Assembly (NCBI RefSeq): GCF_004363005.1
Contig: NZ_SNYH01000002.1
Coordinates: forward strand, 434,001 to 498,000
Origin: Tenacibaculum caenipelagi
Lineage (GTDB): Bacteria; Bacteroidota; Bacteroidia; Flavobacteriales; Flavobacteriaceae
Direction of reading: 5' to 3'
DNA: 64,000 bases
The translations under genes were made by a program, and so were the position numbers. Shown here piece by piece: positions 34,480 to 42,779 of this stretch. Below the pieces are notes generated by a model. It had not been told where the DNA came from, searched no databases, and worked only from the letters and a program-made list of their open reading frames with translations. The first letter of the stretch is position 1, and each line of letters starts with the position of its first letter.

Positions 34480-35487
34480 ATGAGAGTAGCAGTGGTAGGC
34501 GCTACCGGTATGGTAGGTAATGTAATGTTACAAGTATTAGCAGAACGTAATTTTCCAGTAACAGAGTTAATTCCTGTTGCGTCAGAACGTTCAGTAGGAA
34601 ATCAAATAGAGTTTCAAGGAAAGAATTATTCGGTAGTTGGTTTAGAAACCGCAGTAGCTATGCAACCAGATATTGCATTGTTTTCAGCTGGAGGAGACAC
34701 CTCTTTAGAATGGGCTCCTAAATTTGCTGCAGTAGGGACAACTGTAATTGATAATTCTTCTGCTTGGAGAATGGATCCAACAAAGAAGTTAGTAGTTCCT
34801 GAAATTAATGGAGATGTATTAACTAGTGAAGATAAAATTATAGCAAATCCAAACTGTTCTACTATTCAGTTAGTAATGGCGTTAGCTCCGTTACATAAAG
34901 AATATACAATGAAACGTGTGGTGATTTCAACTTATCAATCTGTTTCTGGAACTGGTGTTAAAGCTGTTAAGCAATTAGATAATGAAGAAGCGGGAATTGA
35001 AGGTGAAATGGCATACCCACATCCTATCGGAAGAAATGCTTTACCACATTGTGACGTGTTTTTAGAAAATGGATATACCAAAGAAGAAATGAAGTTGGTA
35101 AAAGAACCTAAAAAGATTTTACGAGACGATTCTTTTGCAATAACAGCAACAGCAGTTAGAATACCAACAGCTGGTGGTCATTCAGAATCAGTAAATGTTC
35201 AATTTGAAAATGATTTTGAATTAGAGAAAGTTCGTGAATTGTTAGGTAAAACTGATGGAGTAGTTGTACAAGATGATGTACAAAATAATGTATACCCAAT
35301 GCCAATTTTAGCAAATAATAAAGATGAGGTTTTTGTGGGTAGAATTAGAAGAGACGAATCTCAACCAAATACATTAAATATGTGGATAGTTGCTGATAAT
35401 TTGCGTAAAGGAGCAGCGACCAATACAATTCAAATAGCAGAATATCTAGTAGCTAATAACTTGGTGAAACCATCGGTTACTGCTTAG
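34480..35487 (+). CDS. asd: Aspartate-semialdehyde dehydrogenase
   Basis: A 335-residue enzyme that reduces aspartyl phosphate to the semialdehyde with NADPH, the branch point for lysine, threonine, methionine and diaminopimelate. The Rossmann motif is VAVVGATGMVGN at the start; the catalytic Cys126 is in NPNCSTIQ; a His in the segment TAVRIPTAGGHSESV completes the active site. The length is normal. It stands alone with its own terminator. Lysine made through this step would feed the decarboxylase of the siderophore operon (pathway logic, not linkage). Confidence 0.95.
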   Translation: MRVAVVGATGMVGNVMLQVLAERNFPVTELIPVASERSVGNQIEFQGKNYSVVGLETAVAMQPDIALFSAGGDTSLEWAPKFAAVGTTVIDNSSAWRMDPTKKLVVPEINGDVLTSEDKIIANPNCSTIQLVMALAPLHKEYTMKRVVISTYQSVSGTGVKAVKQLDNEEAGIEGEMAYPHPIGRNALPHCDVFLENGYTKEEMKLVKEPKKILRDDSFAITATAVRIPTAGGHSESVNVQFENDFELEKVRELLGKTDGVVVQDDVQNNVYPMPILANNKDEVFVGRIRRDESQPNTLNMWIVADNLRKGAATNTIQIAEYLVANNLVKPSVTA

Positions 35488-35510
35488 TCATAAATTATAA
35501 TAATACATTT

Positions 35511-35544
35511 AAAATCCTGTGCTTGTATGTGCAGGATTTTTATT
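35511..35544 (+). terminator. Terminator of asd
   Basis: Stem AAAATCCTG / CAGGATTTT with a 12-base loop and T-rich tail. Confidence 0.75.
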
Positions 35545-35552
35545 TTTGAAAT

Positions 35553-36206
35553 ATGAATAGAGAACAAATAATACAGAATACTATTGAGTTTGTAAAAGAT
35601 ACCTTGAAAGGAGCAGAAGGCGGACATGATTTTTTTCATATTGAGCGAGTGTATAAGAATGCTTTGTTGATTGCGAGGGATGAAAATGTTGATGAATTTG
35701 TGGTTTCGTTAGGTGCACTGTTACATGATATAGCAGACAGTAAATTTCACAATGGTAATGAAACTGTGGGTCCCCAAAGAGCGAGAACTTTTCTTGAAAG
35801 CCAAAAAGTTTCAGAAGAAATAATTATTCATATTGAAAAAATTATCACAAACATTTCTTTTAAAGGGGGAAATTTTGAGCAAAAGTTTATCTCACCAGAA
35901 TTAGATGTAATTCAAGATGCAGACAGATTAGATGCAATTGGGGCTATTGGGATAGCACGTTGTTTTAACTATGGTGGATTTAAAAATAGAGAATTGTACA
36001 ATCCAGATATTCTTCCAAACTTAAATATGACTAAAGAAGAATACAAAAAATCGACTGCTCCCACCATTAACCATTTTTATGAGAAACTCTTATTGTTGAA
36101 AGACAAGATGAATACTCAAACAGGAAAAGTTATTGCAGAAAAAAGGCATGTTTATATGGAAGGTTTTTTAGAACAATTCTATGATGAATGGAATGGAAAA
36201 AAATAA
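35553..36206 (+). CDS. HD-domain phosphohydrolase (YedJ-like)
   Basis: A 217-residue metal-dependent phosphohydrolase. The HD residues are visible in order: His in HDFFHIERVYKNAL, the HD pair in GALLHDIADSKFH, and an Asp in DVIQDADRLDAIGAIGIARCF, the usual YedJ/YpgQ signature. Members hydrolyse nucleotides or pyrophosphate; the substrate here is unknown. It is a single gene 66 bases after asd, separated by a terminator. Confidence 0.88.
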   Translation: MNREQIIQNTIEFVKDTLKGAEGGHDFFHIERVYKNALLIARDENVDEFVVSLGALLHDIADSKFHNGNETVGPQRARTFLESQKVSEEIIIHIEKIITNISFKGGNFEQKFISPELDVIQDADRLDAIGAIGIARCFNYGGFKNRELYNPDILPNLNMTKEEYKKSTAPTINHFYEKLLLLKDKMNTQTGKVIAEKRHVYMEGFLEQFYDEWNGKK

Positions 36207-36211
36207 TATGT

Positions 36212-36230
36212 TTTACATTAATAATGTAAA
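36212..36230. repeat. 19-bp perfect palindrome upstream of a candidate small RNA
   Basis: TTTACATTAATAATGTAAA is a perfect inverted repeat (9 bp + 1 + 9 bp) starting six bases after the HD gene stop. It could be a weak terminator or a dimeric-regulator operator. A second inverted repeat, GTTAATT / AATTAAC, lies at about 36237-36258. Confidence 0.5.
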
Positions 36231-36266
36231 TTTTAGGTTAATTTAATAAAAAATTAACGTTAAAAT

Positions 36267-36296
36267 TTGGTTCTTATTGAATTTAATATATATTTG
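36267..36296 (+). promoter_or_regulatory. Strong orphan promoter (no downstream protein gene)
   Basis: TTG (36267-36269), exactly 19 bases, then TATATTTG (36289-36296): a full-consensus Bacteroidota promoter. No coding region follows on the plus strand before the terminator at 36344-36379. Upstream, TAGGTTAAT (36234-36242) and AACGTTAAA (36256-36264) each match 8 of 9 positions of the LytTR half-site and lie 22 bp apart; in AT-rich DNA this match alone is weak. Confidence 0.65.
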
Positions 36297-36300
36297 CTTC

Positions 36301-36385
36301 AGTTAATAACCCCCTTTTTATTAATATAATCCCCTTATTGTAGAAAAATAGCATCTAAATTTATTCAGATGCTATTTTTATTTAT
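36301..36385 (+). ncRNA. Candidate intergenic small RNA (plus strand)
   Basis: A unit of about 80-85 bases bounded by a consensus promoter (TSS expected near 36302) and an intrinsic terminator. The predicted RNA starts AGUUAAUAACCCCC, has an AU spacer of 16 bases, then AUCCCCUU and a 13-bp terminator stem. No start codon with a plausible frame exists. The two C-runs would be exposed in a single-stranded 5' half, suitable for pairing with G-rich targets. It resembles, in sequence, the plus strand at 27710-27740. Expression is untested; it could also be an unlinked promoter remnant. Confidence 0.45.
36344..36379. terminator. Terminator of candidate small RNA, also serving the crotonase operon
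   Basis: AAAAATAGCATCT / AGATGCTATTTTT, a 13-bp perfect stem with a 10-base loop, T-rich on both sides. It lies 27 bases past the leftward crotonase stop, so it can work in both directions. Confidence 0.85.
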
Positions 36386-36406
36386 AAAAAGATTGATTAA
36401 AATAAA

Positions 36407-37189
36407 TTATTTTCCAGGAAATTCAGGCTTACGCTTTTCTAAAAAGGCATTAGTTCCTTCTTTAAAATCTTCGGTACCAAAACAATTTCCAAATTCAGTA
36501 ATTTCGGTTTCAAAACCATTAATGCCGTCTTTAAAATTAGCATTAACAGCTTTAATCGCTGCACTAATAGCTACAGATGAATTGCGCATAATTTTCGATG
36601 CAATTTTTTCAGCAAGAGGAAGCAACTCTTCTTGAGATGTTACATGATTAACTAAACCATATTCTTTTGCTTCATCAGCAGTAATCATTCCAGCAGTCAT
36701 GACTAATTCCATCGCTTTTCCTTTGCCTATTAATTGAGGTAAACGTTGGGTTCCACCATAACCAGGAATTACCCCTAAAGATACTTCAGGCAGTCCCATT
36801 TTTGCATTGTCAGATGCTACTCTAAAATGACAAGCCATCGCTAATTCTAAACCTCCTCCTAAAGCAAAGCCATTAACAGCTGCAATGACTGGGGTTGATA
36901 AATTTTCAACAAAGTCAAATAAAATTTCTTGTCCTTTTTTAGCTAACATTCCTCCTTCTTCTACAGAAAAATGTGCAAATTCAGAAATATCGGCACCAGC
37001 AACAAAAGCTTTATCACCACTTCCTGTTATAATAATTGTTTTAACAGCAGCATCACTTTCTAAACCTTTAAAAGCATTATGTAGTTCTTCAATAGTAGCT
37101 TTATTTAAAGCGTTTAATTTTTTTGGTCGGTTAATCGTAATAGTAGCTAATCCGTTAGTTTGTTCAACTAAAATATTTTCAAAATTCAT
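36407..37189 (-). CDS. Enoyl-CoA hydratase/isomerase (crotonase) family protein
   Basis: A 260-residue crotonase. The oxyanion-hole segments are AFVAGADISEF and NGFALGGGLELAMACHFRVA; the two catalytic Glu positions of true hydratases are present (GLELAMAC and GLPEVSLGVIPGYGGTQRL), so it is likely an active enoyl-CoA hydratase of fatty acid or amino acid breakdown. It ends with LEKRKPEFPGK, typical of short-chain enoyl-CoA hydratases. It directly follows a histidine kinase gene (7 bases), which looks like an operon of convenience. Confidence 0.92.
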   Translation of the reverse strand: MNFENILVEQTNGLATITINRPKKLNALNKATIEELHNAFKGLESDAAVKTIIITGSGDKAFVAGADISEFAHFSVEEGGMLAKKGQEILFDFVENLSTPVIAAVNGFALGGGLELAMACHFRVASDNAKMGLPEVSLGVIPGYGGTQRLPQLIGKGKAMELVMTAGMITADEAKEYGLVNHVTSQEELLPLAEKIASKIMRNSSVAISAAIKAVNANFKDGINGFETEITEFGNCFGTEDFKEGTNAFLEKRKPEFPGK

Positions 37190-37196
37190 ATTATGT

Positions 37197-38657
37197 TTAT
37201 GTTTTAGGTAAAATTACAGTAAAAACGGTTCCTACTCCTTTGGTAGATGTAAAAGAGATTGATCCGTCATAGGCTTCAATTATATTTTTTATCATAGATA
37301 ATCCTAAGCCCATACCACTTGTCTTGGTGGTGAATTTAGGTTCAAAAATGAGTTCTTTGTTTTGATCGCTAATTCCTTTGCCGTTATCAGCAACGGTAAT
37401 TTTTACACGAGTTCCTTCTGAAGCAACCTTAACTTCTATTTTAGGGTTTTTATTAGTGTCTTTTATTGCTTGTATTGAATTTTTAACAAGGTTGGTAACA
37501 ATTCGTATTAATTGCGTCTTGTCAAGGCTCGCGTACAACTCTTTTTCTTCCGGAAGATATTCTATATAATCTTCAGTAAAAATATCTAACGAGTGTTTAA
37601 CAACATCAACAACATTCAGTTTTTCACGACGCTGTGTAGGCATCTTTGCAAAATCTGAAAAAGCGGAAGCGATAGAACTCATTACATCGATTTGTTGAAT
37701 AAGAGACTTACTATATTCAGCCATTTTTTCTTTGATATTTGGATCTTGAGGGTCAAATTTCCTTTCAAAACTTTGCACCGACAATCGCATGGGGGTCAAC
37801 GGATTTTTAATTTCGTGTGCTACTTGTTTTGCCATTTCTCTCCAAGCCTGTTCACGTTCACTTTTAGCAAGTCTAGCAGCACTGTCTTCTAGTTGATCAA
37901 TCATATTATTATAAGCGTCAACGAGCGAGTTAATTTCAGAACTTGCAGAGTTTAGTGTAATTTTTTCGTTTCGTTTGTTTAAACGTGTTTCTTTAATTTT
38001 TTCTGAAATTGTTTGTATTGAACGAGTGATATATGTTGATAAGAAATAAGCCAAAACAATAGCAATGATAAGCATTAGTAAGTACACTAATGATAAACGC
38101 GAAATAAACTCACGGAGTTCATGTTTTTGTTCTTCGTTGTCTTGTGCTATTTGTAGTTCTAAAATACCTATTCGTTTAAAGCGAGGATCATTTATATATG
38201 AGTATGAAGATTGATAAGTAATTCCTTTTTCTTTTCTGCTTTTTAAAATTTTATGATTTGAATTATTTGCAAGATCTCTTATGGTTTCTTTAGGTAAGTT
38301 TGAACCTTCTTTTTTATCGAAACTGTATGGGATAGAGGATTTCAACAAATTTCCATCCATATCGTACATAGATATGGTAAGTTTATGCACGTAGGCAATA
38401 TCGTAAATTCTATCTTGAAATATTTTAGCTAAATTATGTGTAGTTACAGGATAGGTTGTTCTACGTTTTAACTCTATTTCAATATCTTGTTTTGTAGAAG
38501 ATTCTTTACGTTCAAATCGTGAAATGTTATAATCTTTGGTTTGTTCATCATATTGATAAATCGTAATTATAACAATTAGAATAGATGCCAATAAAACCAG
38601 TAGAATCATTGACAAGAAGATTCTAATTCGTAATGATATGTTGTTAAATAATCGCAA
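37197..38657 (-). CDS. NtrY-like membrane sensor histidine kinase
   Basis: A 486-residue kinase with two transmembrane helices (about 10-31 and 190-212) bracketing a periplasmic domain, a HAMP linker (about 213-265), a HisKA domain with phosphoacceptor His281 in VAHEIKNPLTPMRLSVQSFE, and a HATPase with NLVKNSIQAI, DNGKGIS and GMGLGLSMIKNI. The NPLTPM-type H-box is that of NtrY-like kinases. No response regulator is adjacent, so it is an orphan here. The start is a TTG (38655-38657), chosen because it lies just after the upstream stop and keeps the first helix complete. Confidence 0.9.
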   Translation of the reverse strand: MRLFNNISLRIRIFLSMILLVLLASILIVIITIYQYDEQTKDYNISRFERKESSTKQDIEIELKRRTTYPVTTHNLAKIFQDRIYDIAYVHKLTISMYDMDGNLLKSSIPYSFDKKEGSNLPKETIRDLANNSNHKILKSRKEKGITYQSSYSYINDPRFKRIGILELQIAQDNEEQKHELREFISRLSLVYLLMLIIAIVLAYFLSTYITRSIQTISEKIKETRLNKRNEKITLNSASSEINSLVDAYNNMIDQLEDSAARLAKSEREQAWREMAKQVAHEIKNPLTPMRLSVQSFERKFDPQDPNIKEKMAEYSKSLIQQIDVMSSIASAFSDFAKMPTQRREKLNVVDVVKHSLDIFTEDYIEYLPEEKELYASLDKTQLIRIVTNLVKNSIQAIKDTNKNPKIEVKVASEGTRVKITVADNGKGISDQNKELIFEPKFTTKTSGMGLGLSMIKNIIEAYDGSISFTSTKGVGTVFTVILPKT

Positions 38658-38659
38658 TT

Positions 38660-39169
38660 TTATAATTCTATTTTTTTGGTTTTCATTAGCAAAATATCAT
38701 CGTTTTCTCCGTCATTGTCCCAGTCGTATGTAGAGGTAGCCATAAACCCGTCTTTGGCTTGTGTTATTAAATACCAAGCTTGTACTTGTTTTCCTAAATA
38801 AGGGTAGTCAACAAAAAGGCTATCTCCTCTTGTTTTCCACACTCCGCTTGTTTCATCCACTTTTTCACCATCAGCTTTTATAAACCATGCTGTAAATGTG
38901 CCATCATTTTTATAGCTTGATTGTGCTTTACCCGAGCTTGGGGTACTAAAATCATCTTCAAAAACTGAAGTGCTATCGGTTTCGTTAGCGGTTAAATATT
39001 TAATCTTTAAATAAGTAGTTTCCCAGTTGCCAACAATATAATCTTTTAACAAAGGTTTTGTTGTGCTTACTTTATCTACTATATTTTTAATGTTTTCTTT
39101 TTTTTCTTGTTTACAGGAAACAAAAAGTATTCCGAAAATTAGAGTTGTGATAAAATATATAGTTCTCAT
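38660..39169 (-). CDS. Hypothetical lipoprotein (lipocalin-like)
   Basis: A 169-residue lipoprotein with lipobox FVSC (Cys19). The mature protein is beta-rich; YIVGNWETTYLKIKYL near the start and the following strands (YKNDGTFTAWFIKADGEKV, GVWKTRGDSLFVDYPYLGKQ) look like the small lipocalin-like lipoproteins common in Bacteroidota. Function unknown. It lies 2 bases upstream of the histidine kinase and 2 bases downstream of holB, forming a tight leftward operon holB-lipoprotein-kinase-crotonase. Confidence 0.75.
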   Translation of the reverse strand: MRTIYFITTLIFGILFVSCKQEKKENIKNIVDKVSTTKPLLKDYIVGNWETTYLKIKYLTANETDSTSVFEDDFSTPSSGKAQSSYKNDGTFTAWFIKADGEKVDETSGVWKTRGDSLFVDYPYLGKQVQAWYLITQAKDGFMATSTYDWDNDGENDDILLMKTKKIEL

Positions 39170-39171
39170 TA

Positions 39172-40323
39172 TTATGATTGAAGTTTTTCTTCTTTAGTGT
39201 GCAATAAACGTGTTAGTTTAATAGATAAATCAAGCAAAATAATTTTAGCATTTCCGTTTCTTTCAATATGGTATTGGGCATCACTCACTTCTTTTTCAAT
39301 AACTAAGATATTACTGCTATGTATGAAAGGAGCAAATTTTGCCAATTCAAAATTAGCTGACTGAGTTTCTAAAAATACTAAATCTGGAGTTCCGAAATTG
39401 AGTAATAATGCCTGTCTAAAAAATTGCAAGCAATATTGTAAAAACTGTTTTTGAGTTTCACGACCTGTTTTGGCAATTTCTTCTGACCAACCGATTAAGT
39501 CTTGAATAACGGCAGCATTTCCCTTTGCTTTAAAAGCAGCACGAATCCAAGTGATAAACCATTGTTCAAAAATTAAATCGTTTGAGTTGTTGTTTAAAAC
39601 ATGAAGAGCTTTGTTATAATTTCCTTCTGATTGATGTGCTATTTTAATAGCCTCATTTTCTGAAATATTGTTTTGTTGTATCAAAGCATTAGCAATATCA
39701 CTTTCACTTAATACAGGAAAATGCAATGCCTGACATCGAGATTTTATGGTATTTATAATTTGTTCTTCATCTTCAGTAACAAGTATAAAAACTGTTTTAC
39801 TAGGTGGCTCTTCAATAAGCTTTAGCAGTTTGTTAGAAGCAGCAACGTTCATTTTTTCAGCCATCCAAATAATCATTACTTTAAAGCCACCTTCATAAGA
39901 CTTTAATTGTAGTTTTTTTACAATATCTTCAGCTTCATCAACGCCAATTTGACCTTGTTTATTTTCTACGCCAATTTGCTGTAGCCAATTAAACAAACTT
40001 CCGTAAGGTTGTTTTTCAACAAAAGTTCGCCAGTCTTCTAAAAATAAATTACTAACAGGGTGTTTTTTTATTGAATCATTGGTGGTAACAGGAAAAGCAA
40101 AATGTAAGTCTGGATGCTGTAGTTTGTTACATTTTATATTACAAGCTTCAGCATTATTAGAAAAATTGCATAATAAGTATTGAGCGTAGGCTATAGCCAT
40201 AGACAAAGTTCCACATCCTTCTTTACCTACGAAGAGTTGTGCATGCGGAATTCTATTATTATCAGCCGATTGCTGTAAGTGTTTTTTAATATGTTCTTGT
40301 CCAATAATATCGTCGAAAGTCAT
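39172..40323 (-). CDS. holB: DNA polymerase III delta' subunit-like protein
   Basis: About 383 residues. An AAA+ clamp-loader subunit: DIIGQEHIKKHLQQSADNNR, HAQLFVGKEGCG at the P-loop position, a sensor-like TIKSRCQALHF and the SRC motif that serves as arginine finger. The P-loop reads GKEGCGTLSMA without the Lys-Thr, as expected for delta' which does not bind ATP. Cysteines in CNFSNNAEACNIKCNKLQHPD fit the delta' zinc module. The start at 40321-40323 (MTFDDIIGQ) is preferred over an ATG six codons upstream. Divergent from feoA. Confidence 0.88.
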   Translation of the reverse strand: MTFDDIIGQEHIKKHLQQSADNNRIPHAQLFVGKEGCGTLSMAIAYAQYLLCNFSNNAEACNIKCNKLQHPDLHFAFPVTTNDSIKKHPVSNLFLEDWRTFVEKQPYGSLFNWLQQIGVENKQGQIGVDEAEDIVKKLQLKSYEGGFKVMIIWMAEKMNVAASNKLLKLIEEPPSKTVFILVTEDEEQIINTIKSRCQALHFPVLSESDIANALIQQNNISENEAIKIAHQSEGNYNKALHVLNNNSNDLIFEQWFITWIRAAFKAKGNAAVIQDLIGWSEEIAKTGRETQKQFLQYCLQFFRQALLLNFGTPDLVFLETQSANFELAKFAPFIHSSNILVIEKEVSDAQYHIERNGNAKIILLDLSIKLTRLLHTKEEKLQS

Positions 40324-40372
40324 ACCACAAATATAAGACATCGAGTAAAGAGAACAACTTATAGCAAATAAA

Positions 40373-40398
40373 TGATATATTGTTTTGATATATTGTTT
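40373..40398. repeat. 13-bp tandem direct repeat in the feoA promoter
   Basis: TGATATATTGTTT occurs twice head-to-tail without a spacer (40373-40385 and 40386-40398). The second copy supplies the likely -33 TTG (40393-40395). Confidence 0.75.
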
Positions 40399-40424
40399 AG
40401 AATGATTCTATTTTAGTATATTTG
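40393..40424 (+). promoter_or_regulatory. feoA promoter
   Basis: TTG at 40393-40395, 21-base spacer, TATATTTG at 40417-40424, 15 bases before the feoA ATG. The TTG inside the -7 element (40422) is in frame with feoA but is a promoter base, not the start codon. Confidence 0.7.
40398..40410. promoter_or_regulatory. Palindromic operator within feoA promoter (candidate iron box)
   Basis: TAGAATGATTCTA is a perfect 6-1-6 palindrome lying between the -33 and -7 elements, an ideal place for a repressor. The position in front of feoAB suggests a Fur- or DtxR-type iron-dependent repressor (inference). Confidence 0.55.
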
Positions 40425-40439
40425 CAAGCTAAAATATAC

Positions 40440-40670
40440 ATGTTTTTGAGTACAATTGCATCATTACATATAGGGGAAAGAGGAATCATATCTGAGGAGT
40501 GTTTAGATAGAATTCCATTAAAGTTGTTAGAAATGGGGTGCTTACCAGGAACTGAAGTAGAACTACTTCAAATAGCTCCTTTAAAGGATCCTATGTATAT
40601 ATGCGTGAATGGGAGTCATTTAGCGATTCGAAAAGAAACGGCTTGTCAAATTTTAATTACTAAAATATAA
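40440..40670 (+). CDS. feoA: Ferrous iron transport protein A
   Basis: A 76-residue SH3-like cytoplasmic protein. After MFLSTIASLHIGERG come LLEMGCLPGTEVELLQIAPL and NGSHLAIRKETACQILI, the FeoA core. FeoA helps FeoB in Fe(II) uptake. The start at 40440 fits the family length and the promoter position. feoB begins 4 bases after its stop. Confidence 0.92.
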   Translation: MFLSTIASLHIGERGIISEECLDRIPLKLLEMGCLPGTEVELLQIAPLKDPMYICVNGSHLAIRKETACQILITKI

Positions 40671-40673
40671 CTG

Positions 40674-42779
40674 ATGAGCAATCGCATAAAAGTAGCGTTA
40701 ATAGGAAATCCCAACACAGGAAAAACATCGTTATTTAATCAATTAACTGGTTTAAATCAAAAGGTAGGAAATTACCCTGGTGTTACGGTTGATAAAAAGC
40801 AAGGGACTTGTAAATTATCTAAAAATAAAACCGCAACGATAACCGATTTACCTGGAACCTACAGTATCAACCCAACTTCTTTAGACGAAAGTATTGTTTT
40901 AAAAGCTCTAATGACAGCTCATCGAGATGAGAAGCCTGATGTGATTGTAGTGGTGGCTGATATAGAGAATTTAAAGAGAAACTTATTACTTTTTTCTCAA
41001 ATTCAAGATTTAGAAATTCCAACAGTCTTAGCCTTAAATATGGCTGATCAATTACAACGTAAAGGAATTTCGATAGATATACCTGCATTAGAAAAAGAAT
41101 TAGATACCAAAGTGGTACTAATGTCTGCGAGAAATAATGAAGGTATTGATGATTTAAAAAAAATAATTGCTGACTATGAATCGTTAAAAGTACATTCAAA
41201 CTTTAACGAATTAGCTCAAAAAATTGACGCAGATTATTTCAATGAATTGTCTAGTATAAGTAAAGAATTCACAGCATATGAGCAGTGGATGATGCTTACA
41301 AAAAAGCACAATTCGTTGCTTTCTGCTGAAGAAAAAGAAGCTATTGAGCCTTTTGAAAATGAAATAGCAAAACAAAAAAAATATCAGCATAAAGAAACGA
41401 TATATAGATATCAGAAAATAAATACAGTTTTAAAGAAAACATACTATGTTGATGCTTCAAAGGCAACTGATTTACGAAGTAAACTAGATCGTGTTTTTAC
41501 TCACAAAATATTCGGATATGTTATTTTCTTCGGATTGTTATTGTTGATTTTTCAATCTATTTTCGATTGGGCATCCACACCTATGGATTTTATTGATGGG
41601 TTATTTGCTGATATTGCCGAATTTACCAAAGCACAATTGCCTGCAGGAATGTTTACCGATTTGTTAACTGATGGAGTAATTCCAGGTGTAGGAGGAGTCG
41701 TAATTTTTATTCCGCAGATTGCTATTTTATTTTTATTCATTTCTATTTTAGAAGAAACAGGATATATGAGTAGAGTGGTATTTTTAATGGATAAAATTAT
41801 GCGCCGATTTGGAATGAGCGGTAAGAGTGTTATTCCATTAATTTCAGGTACGGCTTGTGCTATACCTGCAATCATGGCTACCCGAACTATATCGAGTTGG
41901 AAAGAGCGCTTAATTACTATTTTAGTAACTCCTTTTACTACTTGTTCGGCTCGATTACCGGTTTATGCTATTTTAATTGCATTAATTATACCTGATACTA
42001 AATTATTTGGTTTTTTTAGCTTGCAAGGATTTACATTACTAGTATTGTATGCGCTTGGTTTTGCAGCAGCCATAATTGCTGCATATGTGCTACACAAAAC
42101 ATTAAAAATTAAAAACACTTCGTTCTTTGTAGTAGAAATGCCTAATTACAAGTTACCATCAGCAAAGAATGTGTTGTTTGATGTAATAGAAAAAACAAAA
42201 GCATTTGTTTTTGGAGCGGGAAAAATCATTTTAGCAATTTCAATTGTATTGTGGTTTTTGGCATCTCATGGACCATCGTCATTTGAAAATGCAGAAAAAA
42301 GTGTAGTTAAAAATGTAGCAAATCAAGAATTACCTAAAGCAGAGTTGTCAAAAAAAGTAGCTTCAGCAAAATTAGAAAACTCATATATCGGAATTGCAGG
42401 TAAAACAATTGAACCATTAGTAAAACCGTTAGGCTACGATTGGAAAATTGGTATAGGCTTGATTAGTTCTTTTGCTGCTCGAGAAGTTTTTATTGGTACT
42501 TTGGCTACTATTTATAGTGTTGAAGATGATGGGGAAGACATAACCACAATAAAACAAAAAATGGCGTCAGAAATAAACCCAAGTACTAGCGAAAAGCGTT
42601 TTAATTTTGCTACCGGGGTTTCTTTATTACTATTTTATGCTTTTGCAATGCAATGTATGGCAACTTTAGCAATTGTAAAGCGTGAAACCAAAAGTTGGAA
42701 ATGGCCAGTAGTACAATTAGTAAGTATGGGAGTTTTAGCATACTTATGTGCCTTTGCAGCCTATCAAATTTTAAGCTAA
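40674..42779 (+). CDS. feoB: Ferrous iron transport protein B
   Basis: A 701-residue Fe(II) permease. The N-terminal G domain has G1 GNPNTGKT (about 11-18), G3 DLPGTY, and G4 NMAD. The membrane part (from about 270) has the two conserved Gate motifs, including LEETGYMSRVVFLMD and SGKSVIPLISGTACAIPAI-type sequences with conserved Cys. The length is normal. Part of feoA-feoB plus a coupled small partner; it imports Fe(II) under low oxygen, complementing the Fe(III) siderophore route at 54 kb. Confidence 0.96.
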   Translation: MSNRIKVALIGNPNTGKTSLFNQLTGLNQKVGNYPGVTVDKKQGTCKLSKNKTATITDLPGTYSINPTSLDESIVLKALMTAHRDEKPDVIVVVADIENLKRNLLLFSQIQDLEIPTVLALNMADQLQRKGISIDIPALEKELDTKVVLMSARNNEGIDDLKKIIADYESLKVHSNFNELAQKIDADYFNELSSISKEFTAYEQWMMLTKKHNSLLSAEEKEAIEPFENEIAKQKKYQHKETIYRYQKINTVLKKTYYVDASKATDLRSKLDRVFTHKIFGYVIFFGLLLLIFQSIFDWASTPMDFIDGLFADIAEFTKAQLPAGMFTDLLTDGVIPGVGGVVIFIPQIAILFLFISILEETGYMSRVVFLMDKIMRRFGMSGKSVIPLISGTACAIPAIMATRTISSWKERLITILVTPFTTCSARLPVYAILIALIIPDTKLFGFFSLQGFTLLVLYALGFAAAIIAAYVLHKTLKIKNTSFFVVEMPNYKLPSAKNVLFDVIEKTKAFVFGAGKIILAISIVLWFLASHGPSSFENAEKSVVKNVANQELPKAELSKKVASAKLENSYIGIAGKTIEPLVKPLGYDWKIGIGLISSFAAREVFIGTLATIYSVEDDGEDITTIKQKMASEINPSTSEKRFNFATGVSLLLFYAFAMQCMATLAIVKRETKSWKWPVVQLVSMGVLAYLCAFAAYQILS

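Noticed and set aside
37197..38657. A response regulator partner for the NtrY-like kinase nearby
   Set aside because: Flanking genes are a crotonase, a lipoprotein and holB; none has a receiver domain. The LytTR regulator at 28 kb already has its own kinase.
40422..40424. In-frame TTG upstream of feoA as start codon (similar cases at 45721 for upp, 22214 for the EamA gene, 48380 for ATL)
   Set aside because: At 40422 and 45721 the TTG is the end of a TAnnTTTG promoter element; at 22214 it lies in a promoter-like TTTTTG; at 48380 it lies in intergenic sequence. In each case a downstream ATG gives the family-normal N-terminus.
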